Shown in pieces: positions 11,313-22,807 of a stretch of 64,000 bases of DNA. Source of the stretch: Heterodera schachtii (lineage: Eukaryota; Nematoda; Chromadorea; Rhabditida; Heteroderidae); the NCBI GenBank assembly GCA_023374025.1, contig SIJG01000074.1:135253-199252 (forward strand), written 5' to 3'. Position 1 is the first letter of the stretch; every line of letters begins with the position of its first letter. The notes under the pieces are model-generated. The model ran no database searches. It was not told the origin of the DNA and saw only the letters and a list, made by a program, of their open reading frames with translations. The position numbers and the translations under genes were made by a program.

Positions 11313-13098
11313 GGACAGCCGCAGATCGTCCTTTAACGAGGAAAATTCAAGAATTGCTTCCTTTTTTCGTATTCAACATCCCTCCGCCCTTGGCTATGGC
11401 CTGTCCAACTATTTGCGCCTCGGATATTTGTGCCTATGTCAAAAATTGAATTTAAATTTGATTTTTTCAATCCCTGATAGCCTAAACAGCATTAAAGTTA
11501 AGAAAACAAACAGCAGCGCTATTTGTAAAAATTTATTTTTTTTTTACGCGTCCTTAGATTTCACGAATTTCCCATTGTATCCTTGGAAATTATTAATAAG
11601 TTTTTCCAATGGCAACCTGATTAACAATGAATCACCTCACCCAACATTCATGCGGATTTGTGAGGAGGGGCATCCCCCCCCCCTTTCATCACCCTTCAAA
11701 ATGTCCAATATTTTCGTTGTGGATTGATTCTTTGAAAAAATTACATTCATACATTCTCCCCTCCCTCTGGTTTCATTTTCTTCATTCATTCATTTACCCC
11801 CCCCCCCCCCCCCTTTCGTTGTTTTTGCCTCATTCTTTCGCTTTTGTCCCCTCCCTTTCCATCAATCCACACATCTTTTGCCCCTTCTCTCTCAAATTCA
11901 TCCCCATTTAACATTCTCCTCATCAGCAGCAGTTCTCACCTCCTTCTCCTCCACCCACCCGTCCCTTCTGCTGCTGCTGCTTCTTCTGTTTGATTTAGTT
12001 TGACTCGGCTTGAAAATCAATCACTTTTTAATTTTTTGTGTTCCTCAACTTAACCACGAAGCGAAAGCACACACAAAAAAGATGCAAATTGTACACATTA
12101 ATTAATCGTTTCACTAATCTCCAACGAATAAATTTTGATGAATGCAAATCTACTGCCGACCGTTTAATTCTTTGACCGTTTTGCTTTGCTTTCGCTGTTT
12201 TGGTACGCACTTCCATGTCCATTCTTTTCCACCCTTCTCATCTCACTTTATTTCCCTTTCCATTGTGTTTTTTTGGTCTCTTCCCTTTTCCTAAACAATT
12301 CTCCGGCCGTCCTTTTGAGCACAAATCCATTTGGTGGTGTGCACTTTCAAAATTACTCCATTGGCCTCTGCAGGGCTAACCCATCCATTCTTTAATCTGA
12401 ATCGATAATTTGGCTACTCATTTACCCATTTCATTTCCATCCCTCCACCATTTTTGTTGTTTTCGGATTTGAATAATCATTTTCTGGAATTGATTAATAG
12501 TGTATTTAGCTGTGAGTAACTTTTTTAAAAGCTTTCATCACTTTCCGCTGTAATTTGATGAGTCTGACCGCTTTCGTAAACTTTTGCTTCTCGGAGTCTC
12601 ACATTTCTCTCCTGGGAGTCACTATTTTCACCACACATTAGTCGTCCACGGTTTTTTCATTTTTACACTTTATTTCCCTCCGCTTAATCTGCCACTTAAT
12701 TGATCCAAAAAACATTTATGTATCTCCTGGAAAAAGCTTTTTTAATAACTTAACCTTAATTCCTTGTCGATTTGTTGCGTATGTACCATCTACACATTTA
12801 ATCCGATTCTGAATTTGTTTTTTGTTTTTTTTTTGCATCATTTTCGTTTTTTAGGACCCGAATTTAAGAGAAATATAAAAAAAAAAGCTCAGAAAGTTTC
12901 CGGTGCAAAGAAGTTTATTTACTTGTCATTAAAATACTGACTAAATTACAACTCCAATTGTTTTAAAAAAGACAAAGAGTTCCATTTAATTTATCAAATC
13001 CAAACTCATTAGTTAGGTTATTTTAGGCTTTTTCGCCAAGACTCAATTAAAAGAATATCTTCTGGTCTTAATACCTGAAAATTATCCTGAATGAAAAC
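11313..13098. other. Long non-coding stretch, pyrimidine-rich then AT-rich
   Basis: 11,640-12,000 is C/T-rich with a run of about 17 C at 11,800. 12,400-13,090 is AT-rich. No splice-consistent exons were seen on either strand. Confidence 0.5.
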
Positions 13099-13722
13099 CA
13101 GGGTAGCCAGATCAAAATTTTCAAAAGCCTCATTAGGCAGGCAAAAAAGCCTCATTTTGGGTTAAAAAGCCTCATTTTTACAAAATTATTCAAAACACGT
13201 TTAAAATGTTCAAATGTTATATTTTTTGATTGTCCATGATCAATTTGAACATTTTTTTTATTAAAAATAAGCATTTTTTGGGATTCTGAACATGAAAAAA
13301 CGAAGTCGATTTTTTTAGCGGCGCTTTTTCCAAAAAACTTTTGGGGAACAAAGGGGCCGGCGGTGCCGATAGGCGCCGCCGGGAAAAATTTTGTAATTTT
13401 TAATGCGATTTGTTAACAGATTTTGTCCGAAAAATTACCAAATTTTGCGATTTTGAGCAAATTTTGCTTGTAAATAAGAATCTTTACGGTCCGGCGGTGC
13501 CGATAGGCGCCGCCGGGGGAAAAATTAAGAATTTAGACCATATTTTAGCATATTTTCATTAAAAAATTCTTTATTTTGCGGTTTTTCTCAAAAAACCACA
13601 AAAAGCCTCAAAATTTCTCAAAAAACCACAAAAAGCCTCAAAGCCTCATTTTGAAAATTTAGCCTCATTGACCTATCAAAAAACCACAAAATGAGGCTAA
13701 AGCCTCAGATCTGGCTACCCTG
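13099..13722. mobile_element. hAT-like MITE with 8-bp target duplication
   Basis: The 624-bp element begins CAGGGTAGCCAGATC and ends GATCTGGCTACCCTG. Direct repeats ATGAAAAC flank it at 13,091-13,098 and 13,723-13,730. Subterminal AAAGCCTCA units are iterated at both ends. The interior holds two copies of a GC-rich hairpin (CGGCGGTGCCG, then GGCGCCGCCGG), about 128 bp apart. The CAGGG terminus and 8-bp duplication are typical of hAT elements. No transposase. Confidence 0.88.
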
Positions 13723-13807
13723 ATGAAAACCAAAAGCCTTCATACTTCGTATTAATTCAGTTGATTACTTTCAAAATTAAAAAATATATACAAAATTTAG
13801 CGGAACC

Positions 13808-14262
13808 GCTCAGTTCGGCCCCCACAGTTCGGCCCTCACGGTTCGGCCCCCACGATTCGGCCCCAGCTCGTTTTTCCATATTAGCTTTTTTATTTGTTAT
13901 CCAAATCAATAAATCTTGGTATCATTCGAAAGCTCTTAACATGCTCTATTAGCCTTACGTAAAGCGAAAAAATTTTCAAGCCTAGAAAAATTTTAGTGAG
14001 AAAAAAACTTGAAATTTTCGACTTTTTCGCAATTTTCATGTATAACTTTTTTGGTATTTGTCTAATCGCAAAGCAATAGCTTATAAAAAGCTTCTAAACA
14101 CCTTAAGTTTTCAAATGATACCAACAATGTTGGATTTGTTTTACAAAGAAAAAAGTTATAGAAAGTTGTAGTGGAAAAACATGCTGGGGCCGAACCGTGG
14201 GGGCCGAATCGTGAGGGCCGAACCGTGAGGGCCGAACTGTGGGGGCCGAACTGAGGTAGACC
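13808..14262. repeat. Foldback element, GGCCGAACCGTG-type ends
   Basis: The left end has four successive 13-14-bp units (CAGTTCGGCCCC, CACAGTTCGGCCCT and variants). The right end has their complements and terminates CTGAGGTAGACC. The core 'ATCATTCGAAAGC...CTATTAG' is shared with the other foldback elements. The unit differs from the 6,310 element mainly by C for G in TTCGGCC versus TTGGGCC. Confidence 0.85.
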
Positions 14263-14494
14263 GAAATTTAGGAAATTGAAGCTTGTTAACGATTCGTTTT
14301 TTTTTTTTGAATTTTAGTCCCTAAAGAACCTTTTTTTATTCGTAATTCGATGCTTTTAAATTCTCTTTAATTTATTTGCTTTTCTTTTTCCATTTTTTTT
14401 TAATTTCAGGCTAAAGTTTTTATTTGACTTTCCACATAAATACTGACAAAACAAAACGCCCCCGCATTTTTTGTCTAACCAACCCAACGTTGAC

Positions 14495-16451
14495 ATGGCC
14501 TCTGTTGATGAGAATGAGCAACTTGTGCAGGAAATTGTCGGGAATGTTCTGTCGGAATCAGCAAAAGGTACAGACAATCGAGCAAATGAGATGTGCAAAT
14601 TCATTCCATCTTTTCAGACCACCAGCAAGAGGAGGGAAAGGTTGGTTTTCTGAGCAAATCACAGGGAATGGGAAAATTAGTTCTGATCAACACTGAAAAA
14701 CCACAAAACGCTGAATTTTTAGTATATCCTTTCCTTTAAAATTCTCACCCCCATTTCTCCATGATGACAGATTCAGGAACACCAATTGATGGACGAAATT
14801 GTCAAGATGGACAACACCGATGCCGAGGCTGAGGACCATGGAGGGATTGGACATGAAGTGGCAATTGCGGTCAGTGACGACAAGACGGATGGGTACGCCG
14901 TGGAAAGTCCGGTGGGAGAAGAGGAGGAGAAAGAAACGGAGGAACAAAACGACGACGCAATGCGACAGATTGCCGACGAAGTTGGGGTAGGCGAATGGAA
15001 CAGCTCGGACAAGTCGAACATTTGGAGAAAAACTCTGTATTTGTTAGGGAGTTTCACTGGACGAAGGCAAAACAACGAGCATTGACGCCGTCGTGGAACC
15101 GCCGGTGGCCATGGAAGAGAAGGAGGAGAAGGCGGCGGACGTTGGCAACGACGAAACGTCGGGAGAAAATTTGAATGAGGAAAACAACGAAAGCAAAGTG
15201 GGCAAAAATGGGTTTGCTTTAACCTAAATCCTTTTTTTGAGGGGTACCAATCGCCGGTGTCGGAGGATGAGCACCCCGTTCAGCACATCGACGAACAACA
15301 GCCGACTGTTGACGAAGGACAGACCCATGCTACCGTTGCTGCTGCTGACTCTTTGCCGCCTCCGCCGTCGTCTGAACCGACCACCGATTCTTCAGCGGAC
15401 AACGATGGCAACAACGAAGTGAGACTCATGCACAATAATATAAGGAACAGATAAGGGCTTCGATTCTGAAATCTCATACGATCCCCCCCCCCCCCCCCAC
15501 CCCCACCCCCGGCTTCGCCAGCAAAGGCCATCAAAATGGGGCACTCTCTAATCGATGAGGAGGCGGATAGGCCGGTGAAGGAGGGAAAGACCAAATTTTA
15601 CATTGGCACTCCTTCGCAAAATTGGTTGACTCCCACCCTCTTATGTAGGGAGCAGATCGTCCCCCCCCCCCCCCCCCCCCCCTCCCCGCAGTACTAGGTT
15701 TGAAATTTTTTTCGGGGGAAAACAACCATGGGAAATGAAGTGCACCCTTTAATATATGATTAGTTGAGTTAATCTTCCCTCATTGTCAGATTGTCTCTCC
15801 CACTGCGCTCGAGCCACAATTGGTGCCCACTTCTGATGAGGAGGAGCAGAAGCCAAAGAATGCCGACGAAGCGGGGGATGATGGTGCAGCCAAAGAGAAC
15901 ACTTTGAGCAGTGTCGGCGTCACGGCTTCTGACGGAACGGCCGCTGTCGCGGCGTTCAGTGCCATCACTCCGCCGCCCGTGCCGACGGTTGGCCAGCAGC
16001 CACAGCAGCAAACGGAGCACCAGCTTAGCCAACATCAGCAGCAGGCGGAACTGTGCGGAGCGAAGACGGCGGTGGCGGCGGAGTCCACCGCCCGCGACAG
16101 TGCCGAGGATGAGACGGTGGGAAGGGGGAAAAGTGTACTTTCGATTGGTCGGGCAAAAGAGAGTGCTTTACGGCGCCAACATTGTTGTTTTTTTTGGGGG
16201 GGGGGGGGTTGGAGAGAGAACACCTAAGCGGAGGTCGGGGGAAATATGAGGGCAATTTTATTTCAATTTACTTAAACTGGGAGCTTTAGACAGAAACGAA
16301 TGCTCCGTTTTTTAAGGATGCTTCTTCGTCTGCTCGTCAATCTGTCCCGACCAAAGGCGGCACTGACGGAAAGGCGCACGGCGGTCCCTCGGCCGCCGGT
16401 GCAAAGGCAACGGAAACGAAGCCCAAGTCGAAGTTTTGCTCGATTCTCTGA
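14495..16451 (+). CDS. Acidic Ala/Gln-rich protein with C-terminal CaaX box
   Basis: Seven exons join without a phase break to 366 aa: 14495-14567, 14618-14640, 14771-14986, 15048-15197, 15242-15418, 15790-16116, 16317-16451. The protein is largely disordered and acidic: Glu/Asp runs (EEEEKETEEQNDD), a Pro/Ser stretch, then a Gln/His stretch. It ends KPKSKFCSIL, a basic patch followed by a cysteine CaaX motif whose final Leu predicts geranylgeranylation. A membrane-tethered disordered protein is the inference. There is no signal peptide. An open stretch at 15,522-15,650 with an acceptor was left out because it does not fit in phase, while exon 5 joins exon 6 directly. I recognise no family. 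Confidence 0.62.
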
Positions 16452-17229
16452 ACCCGGCAATAAAAAGAGACGCGGAGAAACGGGGAGAAAAATCGGCGCC
16501 TAAGAAAATTTGATTGACTTTGTCTTTTTTGACATGAAATTTTGCAATTTTATTATTTTTGCTGTTTTTTTTTGTCTCTTTTGCTGCAGCTGAATGTCTT
16601 CTAATTCACGCGTAAAAATATAATTTGGCTTAACATTTTTGCATTGGTAAATTATTATGATGGGCATGGGTCCGTCCCAAAAGGGAAAGTTTCGGGGAAT
16701 GGGCCAAACAGTAAAATTTGAAAACTGCATATATACACACCGTTAAACAAAGAGATGAACCAATAGAGAGAATGCAAAGAAAAATACATCTCTCATTTTT
16801 GTGTACTATTTCTTATCTCTGTTATAATTCACTTAACGCTCAGAAAATTTTTCCTTCATACAATCTTTAAATTTACTGACAAGGCCCTTCTCTAGGGTCT
16901 GTTGGGACTAGGGGACACCCAAAATGGGGCCCCTCGTCGCAGCCCCGGGCTGGCCAAAACACCAATCCCCCAATAAAGAACAATGAATGGACGAACGGGC
17001 CAGGGTAAATGAGGGTGGCAGAAAGGGGGGGGGCAGTTGGTCAATTAAACGTCGCCAAAAATGGCGACGAGAAGGGCAAGGGAAAGGAAGGAGGAGGGAG
17101 TGCACCTCCCGAACGAGGGGAAGGAAGGAAGTTTCCATCACGGGGAGAGATTTTTTGGTGTTTAACAGCGAGGACGGGACACCGCTGGATTTCTCCTTTT
17201 CTCACATTTGCATTTATCGCTCCCTTTGC
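16452..17229. other. 3' flank and intergenic
   Basis: 16,452-16,665 is duplicated at 22,604-22,807 together with the last exon. 16,900-17,170 is GC-richer with purine runs, and I see no gene in it. Confidence 0.55.
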
Positions 17230-17600
17230 GGACCAGCAGTACAAAATGTGTTGGCAGAAACGTCGAACGAATTTTTGGACCATAACTTTGTTATTTCTCA
17301 ACCAAATTAAACATTCTTGCTATTATTCGAAAGCATTTGAAAAACGCTATTAAACTGCACATTTTCAAAAAATTTATTCGTGCACAAAAAAATCAGTGCA
17401 AAAAAGTTCGAAATACTAGGGTTTTGAGTTCCTTCTGGCCATAACTTTTTAGAAACTTAACGAAAATTTTTTAAATTGTGCAAATTAGTAATAAACACAT
17501 CTATCTATCTAACAACACCAGCAATGCTTAATTTGATTGACAATGAACAAAGTTATGGTTCAAAGAGTTTTCCGACGACGTTTTGGCCGACGACGTTTTC
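17230..17600. repeat. Diverged foldback element, GACGACGTTTTGGC-type ends
   Basis: The inverted core (GACCATAACTTTGTTATTTC near 17,277 and its complement near 17,550) includes 'ATTCGAAAGC' and 'CTATTAAAC'. The right end has two GACGACGTTTT units; the left end is degraded. It is a more distant member of the foldback family in this window. Confidence 0.6.
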
Positions 17601-18169
17601 CCTTTGCCCCGTCGCTCATCCATTTGTTTGGCCTTTGTTTTTCAAATCATCGCCCTACATCTCCCTCCCCTACTTTCTGCGATTTCTCATTTTTCCTTTG
17701 TATTTGTCGGCTGAACTTTGGACATTCACATTTCGCCTATTTACAATTTGTTTTTGCATTTTGGTTGTGCCAGGGAGCTCCTCTCCCCCGACTTTTGTAC
17801 CATTTCACCATTTCTCTCTTATCTCGTACTTAAGCATTTTCCTTCGTTCATTTCCCATTTGCATTTTGTTTATTTATTCATCATTTACATTCATTTATTC
17901 TGCCTTCCCGATTTTTTCGCATTCGCTCCGCTGGGAGGAGAAAAAATGTACCTCCTCTTATCACCACACCATTCACGGCACATTGTTACTCCTATTTTTT
18001 CCGTCGGTCATTCCTCTCATTTTCCTTATCTCACACTATGGGGGGGGGGAAGGTTTAATTACCCAACTTTAAGCTTTTCCCAATAAAATCTGGAATCCCG
18101 CCCTCCTCCTTTTTCGATCATCCCCGGTGATTGGGAAGCGAAACGAACGGCGAGAGACAAAACGGGGAC

Positions 18170-18580
18170 GAAACTCCCGTCTTCAACGATCGAACTAAAG
18201 TTGGCACGTCCGAATTTAAGGAACTCTTTCCCGGATGAACAATCCGTTGCTGATCACAAATTGGACCAAATCTGCACAATACTGTCAGTTTTTGGACATC
18301 GGAAATGGGAGGGGGGGGGTGATCGAAGTTCCGTGGGCCCGGAAGAACACTTTGAAAAGCTGGACCCATACCATTGTGAAAGATGGACCGACCATCTTAA
18401 TAAATTGGATTCGGATTACTTTAAAATCGGCAGTTAAAAGGATATTGATCAGTGATCATTCATATCACTTTATCACAACGAATTAACATAGAGCACATCT
18501 TTTCAGGGGAAGACATGGCATCTGAAATGGACCGGTGTCGGCAGTGGCGGTCCTGCAGTAACACCGGCCTTTATGAGCCT
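18170..18580 (+). pseudogene. Decayed mevalonate kinase fragment
   Basis: 18,205-18,300 matches the mevalonate kinase exon at 24,875-24,985 (LDQICTILSV versus [10 protein letters not shown]), with a deletion removing the GVGHA part. 18,300-18,480 matches the following intron. 18,505-18,575 matches the exon encoding TGAGGGG, here scrambled to RCRQWRS. Because intron sequence is kept, this is a DNA-level duplication, not a retrocopy. Orientation is opposite to the functional gene 6 kb away. Confidence 0.8.
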
Positions 18581-18951
18581 AAGTGATGTATGCTATTCGA
18601 AAAAAAATAACTTTTTTTAAAAATCATGGCGGTGGAACTAGAGTTGGACGGGACCGGCCGGGAATTCCTGGTCCTCAGAGGTTTCGGTCCTAGTTTTTGA
18701 AAAGCCCAGGTACCGGAAACAAGCATGATAAGAATGGAGTTCTTCGCGAAGAATAATAACAAAAACCAAAGGAAAAGAAAAATTTCGAAAATATAGCAGT
18801 GATAATATTCGGATTATTTCTTTAGGATTGGTCGAAACCAGACTTTTATGAACTTCTTCGTCCACATGTCACGAGTGCGGACACGCCGTGGCTTGTGCAA
18901 GCTCCCCACACTGCCTAAAAGTGGAGCTCATAAGTATAGCAAATAAATTTA

Positions 18952-19250
18952 ATATTTGTTATTTCCGAATTACTTTGACTTTGTCTGACACACCCCATTT
19001 TCGGTCGAAGAGCCAAAATGTGAATAAAAATATGTACATATGTAATCTGTAGAAAAACTCCGAAATATGTAATAAAGGTCCTGTTTTTGTTCGCGAACGC
19101 AGTGTTTTTCCGACTATTAGAGCATGGAGAATCCGAGAAAAAATGTATTTACATAAAAAGGAAGACCTATTTATTTTAAACATATGACCATCCGAAAATG
19201 GGGTTGTCAGACAAAGTCAAATGTAATTTGGAAATAACAAATATTATTAT
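18952..19250. repeat. Short inverted-repeat element
   Basis: Arms of about 58 bp (18,952-19,011 and 19,193-19,250) share ATATTTGTTATTTCC, GACTTTGTCTGACA and CCCCATTTTCGG in inverted order, around an AT-rich centre. I did not find a clear target duplication. Confidence 0.75.
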
Positions 19251-20017
19251 AAACATATGACCATGTCTATTCAAAAATGAAATAAATTATTTACCACAAT
19301 TATGGACTGTGTCTTCAAAATTTAGGCAGTGGCATGGCCGAGGTAGTCTTTCTAGGGCGCGCTGACCCTGCGGGTCTCTTATCTGATGCCACCAAGATGG
19401 AAATAATTGCGTGTTTAATCGTAAATAAATGAATTTTTTATAATAAAGTTTTTCATAAATTTCTAATTCAGATAACCAAATTCCGAAATCAACCCGACCC
19501 TCCAAAAACAATAAGATACACCAATTGCACCGCACAAGGAGCTGACTTAGAAGCAGCAAATCGCTTGATTAACGATAGACAAATTAAATTGATTAAATTG
19601 ATGAACTACTTTCTCCGACCAGAAGTCAAAAGTATCTTTCGAAAAGTAAGTTATTAGTGGAATATCCTGGTACCCCTCCCTTCATAAGGCTTTTTTTGTT
19701 CGTGAAACCTGAAAATGGACCTTTTTGGTTCCTTGCTTTGGGTTTAGTCTAGTGTGATTTTTTTGTTGAAAATCGAATAATTTTTAACAATTTTAAATTA
19801 ATTATAATGCTATTAACTTAACATTTTTATTAAGCTTGTTCAAAGAGTCCGAGTAAAAAAAACTGTCGAAGGCAACGAACTTTTATTGTAAGCAATAAAC
19901 GATGAATTTAAAAAAAAATTATTAATAAATTACGAAATTTATATATTTTTAATTTTAGATATCTGAGAGATTTGGCAATGCGTGTGGGATGAAGGGGGCG
20001 GGGGTGTGAGGGGACCA
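19251..20017. other. Intergenic, AT-rich
   Basis: No gene is supported. Open frames are short and lack splice partners. Confidence 0.5.
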
Positions 20018-20330
20018 GGGTTTTTTTTCTTTCTTTTCATTCTCTTCCCTTCCTTCCCGTCTTTTTCTTTTACTCCCCTCTCTTCCTCTTACTTCTGCTG
20101 TTCCCTTTCTTCTTCCTCTTCACCTTTTTCCTTTTCTTCTCTTCTTCCCCTCCCTCTTCTCTCCATATTCTTATTTTTCTTCCTTATCATTCTCTTCCTT
20201 TTCCCCTCTTTTTTCTTCTCTTTTAATTTTTTCCTTCCTCCTTTTTATCTCTTCCTCCAATCATTTTTATTCCCTTTTTCCTTTTCCCTCCCCTCTCTCT
20301 CTCCTTTCTTCCTTTTTTCTCGTCCGCTCG
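20018..20330. repeat. Polypyrimidine tract
   Basis: About 310 bp almost purely C and T on the + strand, not a simple dinucleotide repeat. The Phe/Leu/Ser-rich open frame over it reflects composition only. Confidence 0.9.
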
Positions 20331-20697
20331 GTGAAACAAAATAATTGTTTTAATTGTTTGCCTGTGCGAGTACATTTTTTGTAGAAAGTACGTCATTTTA
20401 TGAGATGTTTTTATGTGAAAATTGGCCGGCCTAGACGAATTTAATTGTGAAAAACATTTTTTATTTTTTGTCAATAAATTTGATTATGACCATATTTTAC
20501 CCTAATTAAATTATACTTTTGACCAAAGAGTATTTTTGTATTTATAAAAAGCAAGGTAGAAATAAAAATTTATTTTCTTAATGATTTTTATTAAAATAGG
20601 AATCTGATATTCTCGAACAAACCTCACCTTTCCAAGTCTATGCAAATGATTTAAGTAAAATGGTAATTTAAATGATGAAACATTATTCCTTTATGAA

Positions 20698-22100
20698 CAG
20701 GGCTCCCAACTGAAAATTTTCAAAATCAGCATTTAGCCGGCAAAAAATCAGCAGTTGGGGTCAAAAATAAGCTTTTTGTTAAATTTTATTCCATATTTAT
20801 AAAACTCAATAAAAAGGTTTTTTGCGGCGCGTTTTATCCAAAAAATCTTGAAACAGGGGGCGTGGTTCCGGCGGTGCCGGTAGGCGCCGCCGGGAAAATT
20901 TTTCCAGAATTTGGGTGCAATTTGTTAACAAATGTTCATCAAAAAGTGACCTATTTTTGCGATTCTGTCTTTTTTATGGTGCTAGGTCGATGCGAAAAAA
21001 AACTCAGTGTGGGCGATGCGAAAAAAACTCAGTGATTGATTGGTCATTTTCCTGAAGCCGATGGCACCACTTTCGGGCACCAAAAGTGCCTGATCCGGAA
21101 TTTGAACCGGCCCGGTTAAGAACAATTTTTTGTTTAGTTTTTCAAGGGCTATCTCCCAGGCCGGGTCCGGTCTTGATCCATTCACTTGGAGCCCGTCATG
21201 GGTCGGGCACATCTGTCGGAGGACCCTCAGCCTCGCCCCCGACCCTGGCGATGTCCAACCAAAGCTAAGCGTGCCGATACCAGCGGCTTTTTTGTACAGC
21301 TCGATGAGCTCTACAAAACGATATCAATGGCGTCCGGTTGTGTCTACTACAAATCGAGAAAAATTGGCGAGAAGTGATGCGAAAAATTGAAAAAATAAAA
21401 AAAATTTCTCGCCAATTTTCTCCATTTGTAGTAGACACAACCGGACGCCATTGATATCGTTTTGTAGAGCTCATCGAGCTGTACAAAAAAGCCGCTGGTA
21501 TCGGCACGCTTAGCTTTGGTTGGACATCGCCAGGGTCGGGGGCGAGGCTGAGGGTCCTCCGACAGATGTGCCCGACCCATGACGGGCTCCAAGTGAATGG
21601 ATCAAGACCGGACCCGGCCTGGGAGATAGCCCTTGAAAAACTAAACAAAAAATTGTTCTTAACCGGGCCGGTTCAAATTCCGGATCAGGCACTTTTGGTG
21701 CCCGAAAGTGGTGCCATCGGCTTCAGGAAAATGACCAATCAATCACTGAGTTTTTTTCGCATCGCCCACACTGAGTTTTTTTTCGCATCGCCCCAACTGA
21801 GTTTTTTTCGCATCGCCCACACTGAGTTTTTTTTCGCATCGTCTCAGCACGTTTTTTATGAAAAATATATATTTTTGGGCACGGCGGTGCCGACAGGTTG
21901 GAAATGTTGACCATTTTAAACAGATTTTCACTGAAAATTGGGAATTTAACAGTCAAATTTTGAAAATTTCAGGGGAATTTAGGGTCCGGTGCGATAGGCT
22001 AAAAATCGCCATTTTTAAGGATTTTTTTCCAAAAATCAGCATAAATCAACAAATTTTGAAAATTTTGCGCTTTGAGAACATAAATGTACTGAAAAATTAA
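20698..22100. mobile_element. CAGGG-ended element interrupted by a large palindrome
   Basis: It starts CAGGGCTCCCAACTG and carries subterminal AATCAGC units and the GC-rich hairpin (near 20,872 and, damaged, near 21,884), like the element at 13,099. The palindrome at 20,989-21,842 sits inside it. The right terminus was not recognised, so the end is approximate and the copy may be truncated. Confidence 0.6.
20989..21842. repeat. Near-perfect 385-bp-arm palindrome
   Basis: Left arm 20,989-21,373 and right arm 21,408-21,790 are almost exact reverse complements around a 34-bp AT-rich centre. The outer ends carry iterated GATGCGAAAAAAACTCAGTG units, two at the left and four at the right. Each arm has the same frame of about 125 codons, so matching open frames occur on both strands. 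GC content is far above the surroundings. No known protein family recognised. Confidence 0.92.
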
Positions 22101-22334
22101 GAAAATAATTAGTTAATAAAAAATATAATCATTAAAATTTCTAATGGATAAAAAGATACAGACAAAAAACCAACAAGTCGCCATAAATTTATGAGCCTAT
22201 GAGAAAAAGATGTGTGTACCATTTCATCCGGTTCCCAAAAAGTTACAATTTTCATCAATCTCCGGCCTTTTTGTCACATGAACATGGGAGACAACAGAAA
22301 TATTTATCTGCGTTTAGTTTTCTTTTACAAACCG

Positions 22335-22807
22335 TGTTTTTGGAGAGGGAACACCAAAACGGTGGTGGGGGGGGGGGAATATGAGAAATAAATTATATTT
22401 GTGGCAATTTTATTTCAATTTACTTAAACTGGGAGCTTTAGACAGAAACGAATGATCCGCTTTTTAAGGATGCTTCTTCGTCTGCTCGTCAATCTGTCCC
22501 GACCAAAGGCGGCACTGACGGAAAGGCGCACGGCGGTCCCTCGGCCGCCGGTGCAAAGGCAACGGAAACGAAGCCCAAGTCGAAGTTTTGCTCGATTCTC
22601 TGAACCCGGCAATAAAAAGAGACGCGGAGAAACGGGGAGAAAAATCGGCGCCTAAGAAAATTTGATTGACTTTGTCTTTTTTGACATGAAATTTTGCAAT
22701 TTTATTATTTTTGCTGTTTTTTTTTGTCTCTTTTGCTGCAGCTGAATGTCTTCTAATTCACGCGTAAAAATATAATTTGGCTTAACATTTTTGCATTGGT
22801 GAATATG
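22335..22807 (+). pseudogene. Duplicated last exon of the CaaX protein gene
   Basis: The segment copies 16,205-16,665. It includes the TTTTTAAG acceptor, the 135-bp coding exon (22,469-22,603) ending in CSIL, and about 200 bp of 3' flank. The coding part appears unchanged. No upstream exons of the gene are present nearby, so alone it cannot make the full protein. It could in principle be used as an alternative terminal exon. Confidence 0.85.

Noticed and set aside
15522..15650. An extra exon of the CaaX gene (AKAIKMGHSLIDEEADRP...)
   Set aside because: It has an acceptor and looks coding but cannot be joined in phase on its left, while skipping it keeps frame exactly.
20018..20330. A 120-codon Phe/Ser/Leu membrane protein
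   Set aside because: It lies wholly in a polypyrimidine tract, so the hydrophobicity follows from composition.
21265..21692. Mirror open frames (MFSFSRAIS... and MCPTHDG...) as genes
   Set aside because: They are the same DNA read on both arms of a palindrome. No introns, partner exons or known domain support a protein.
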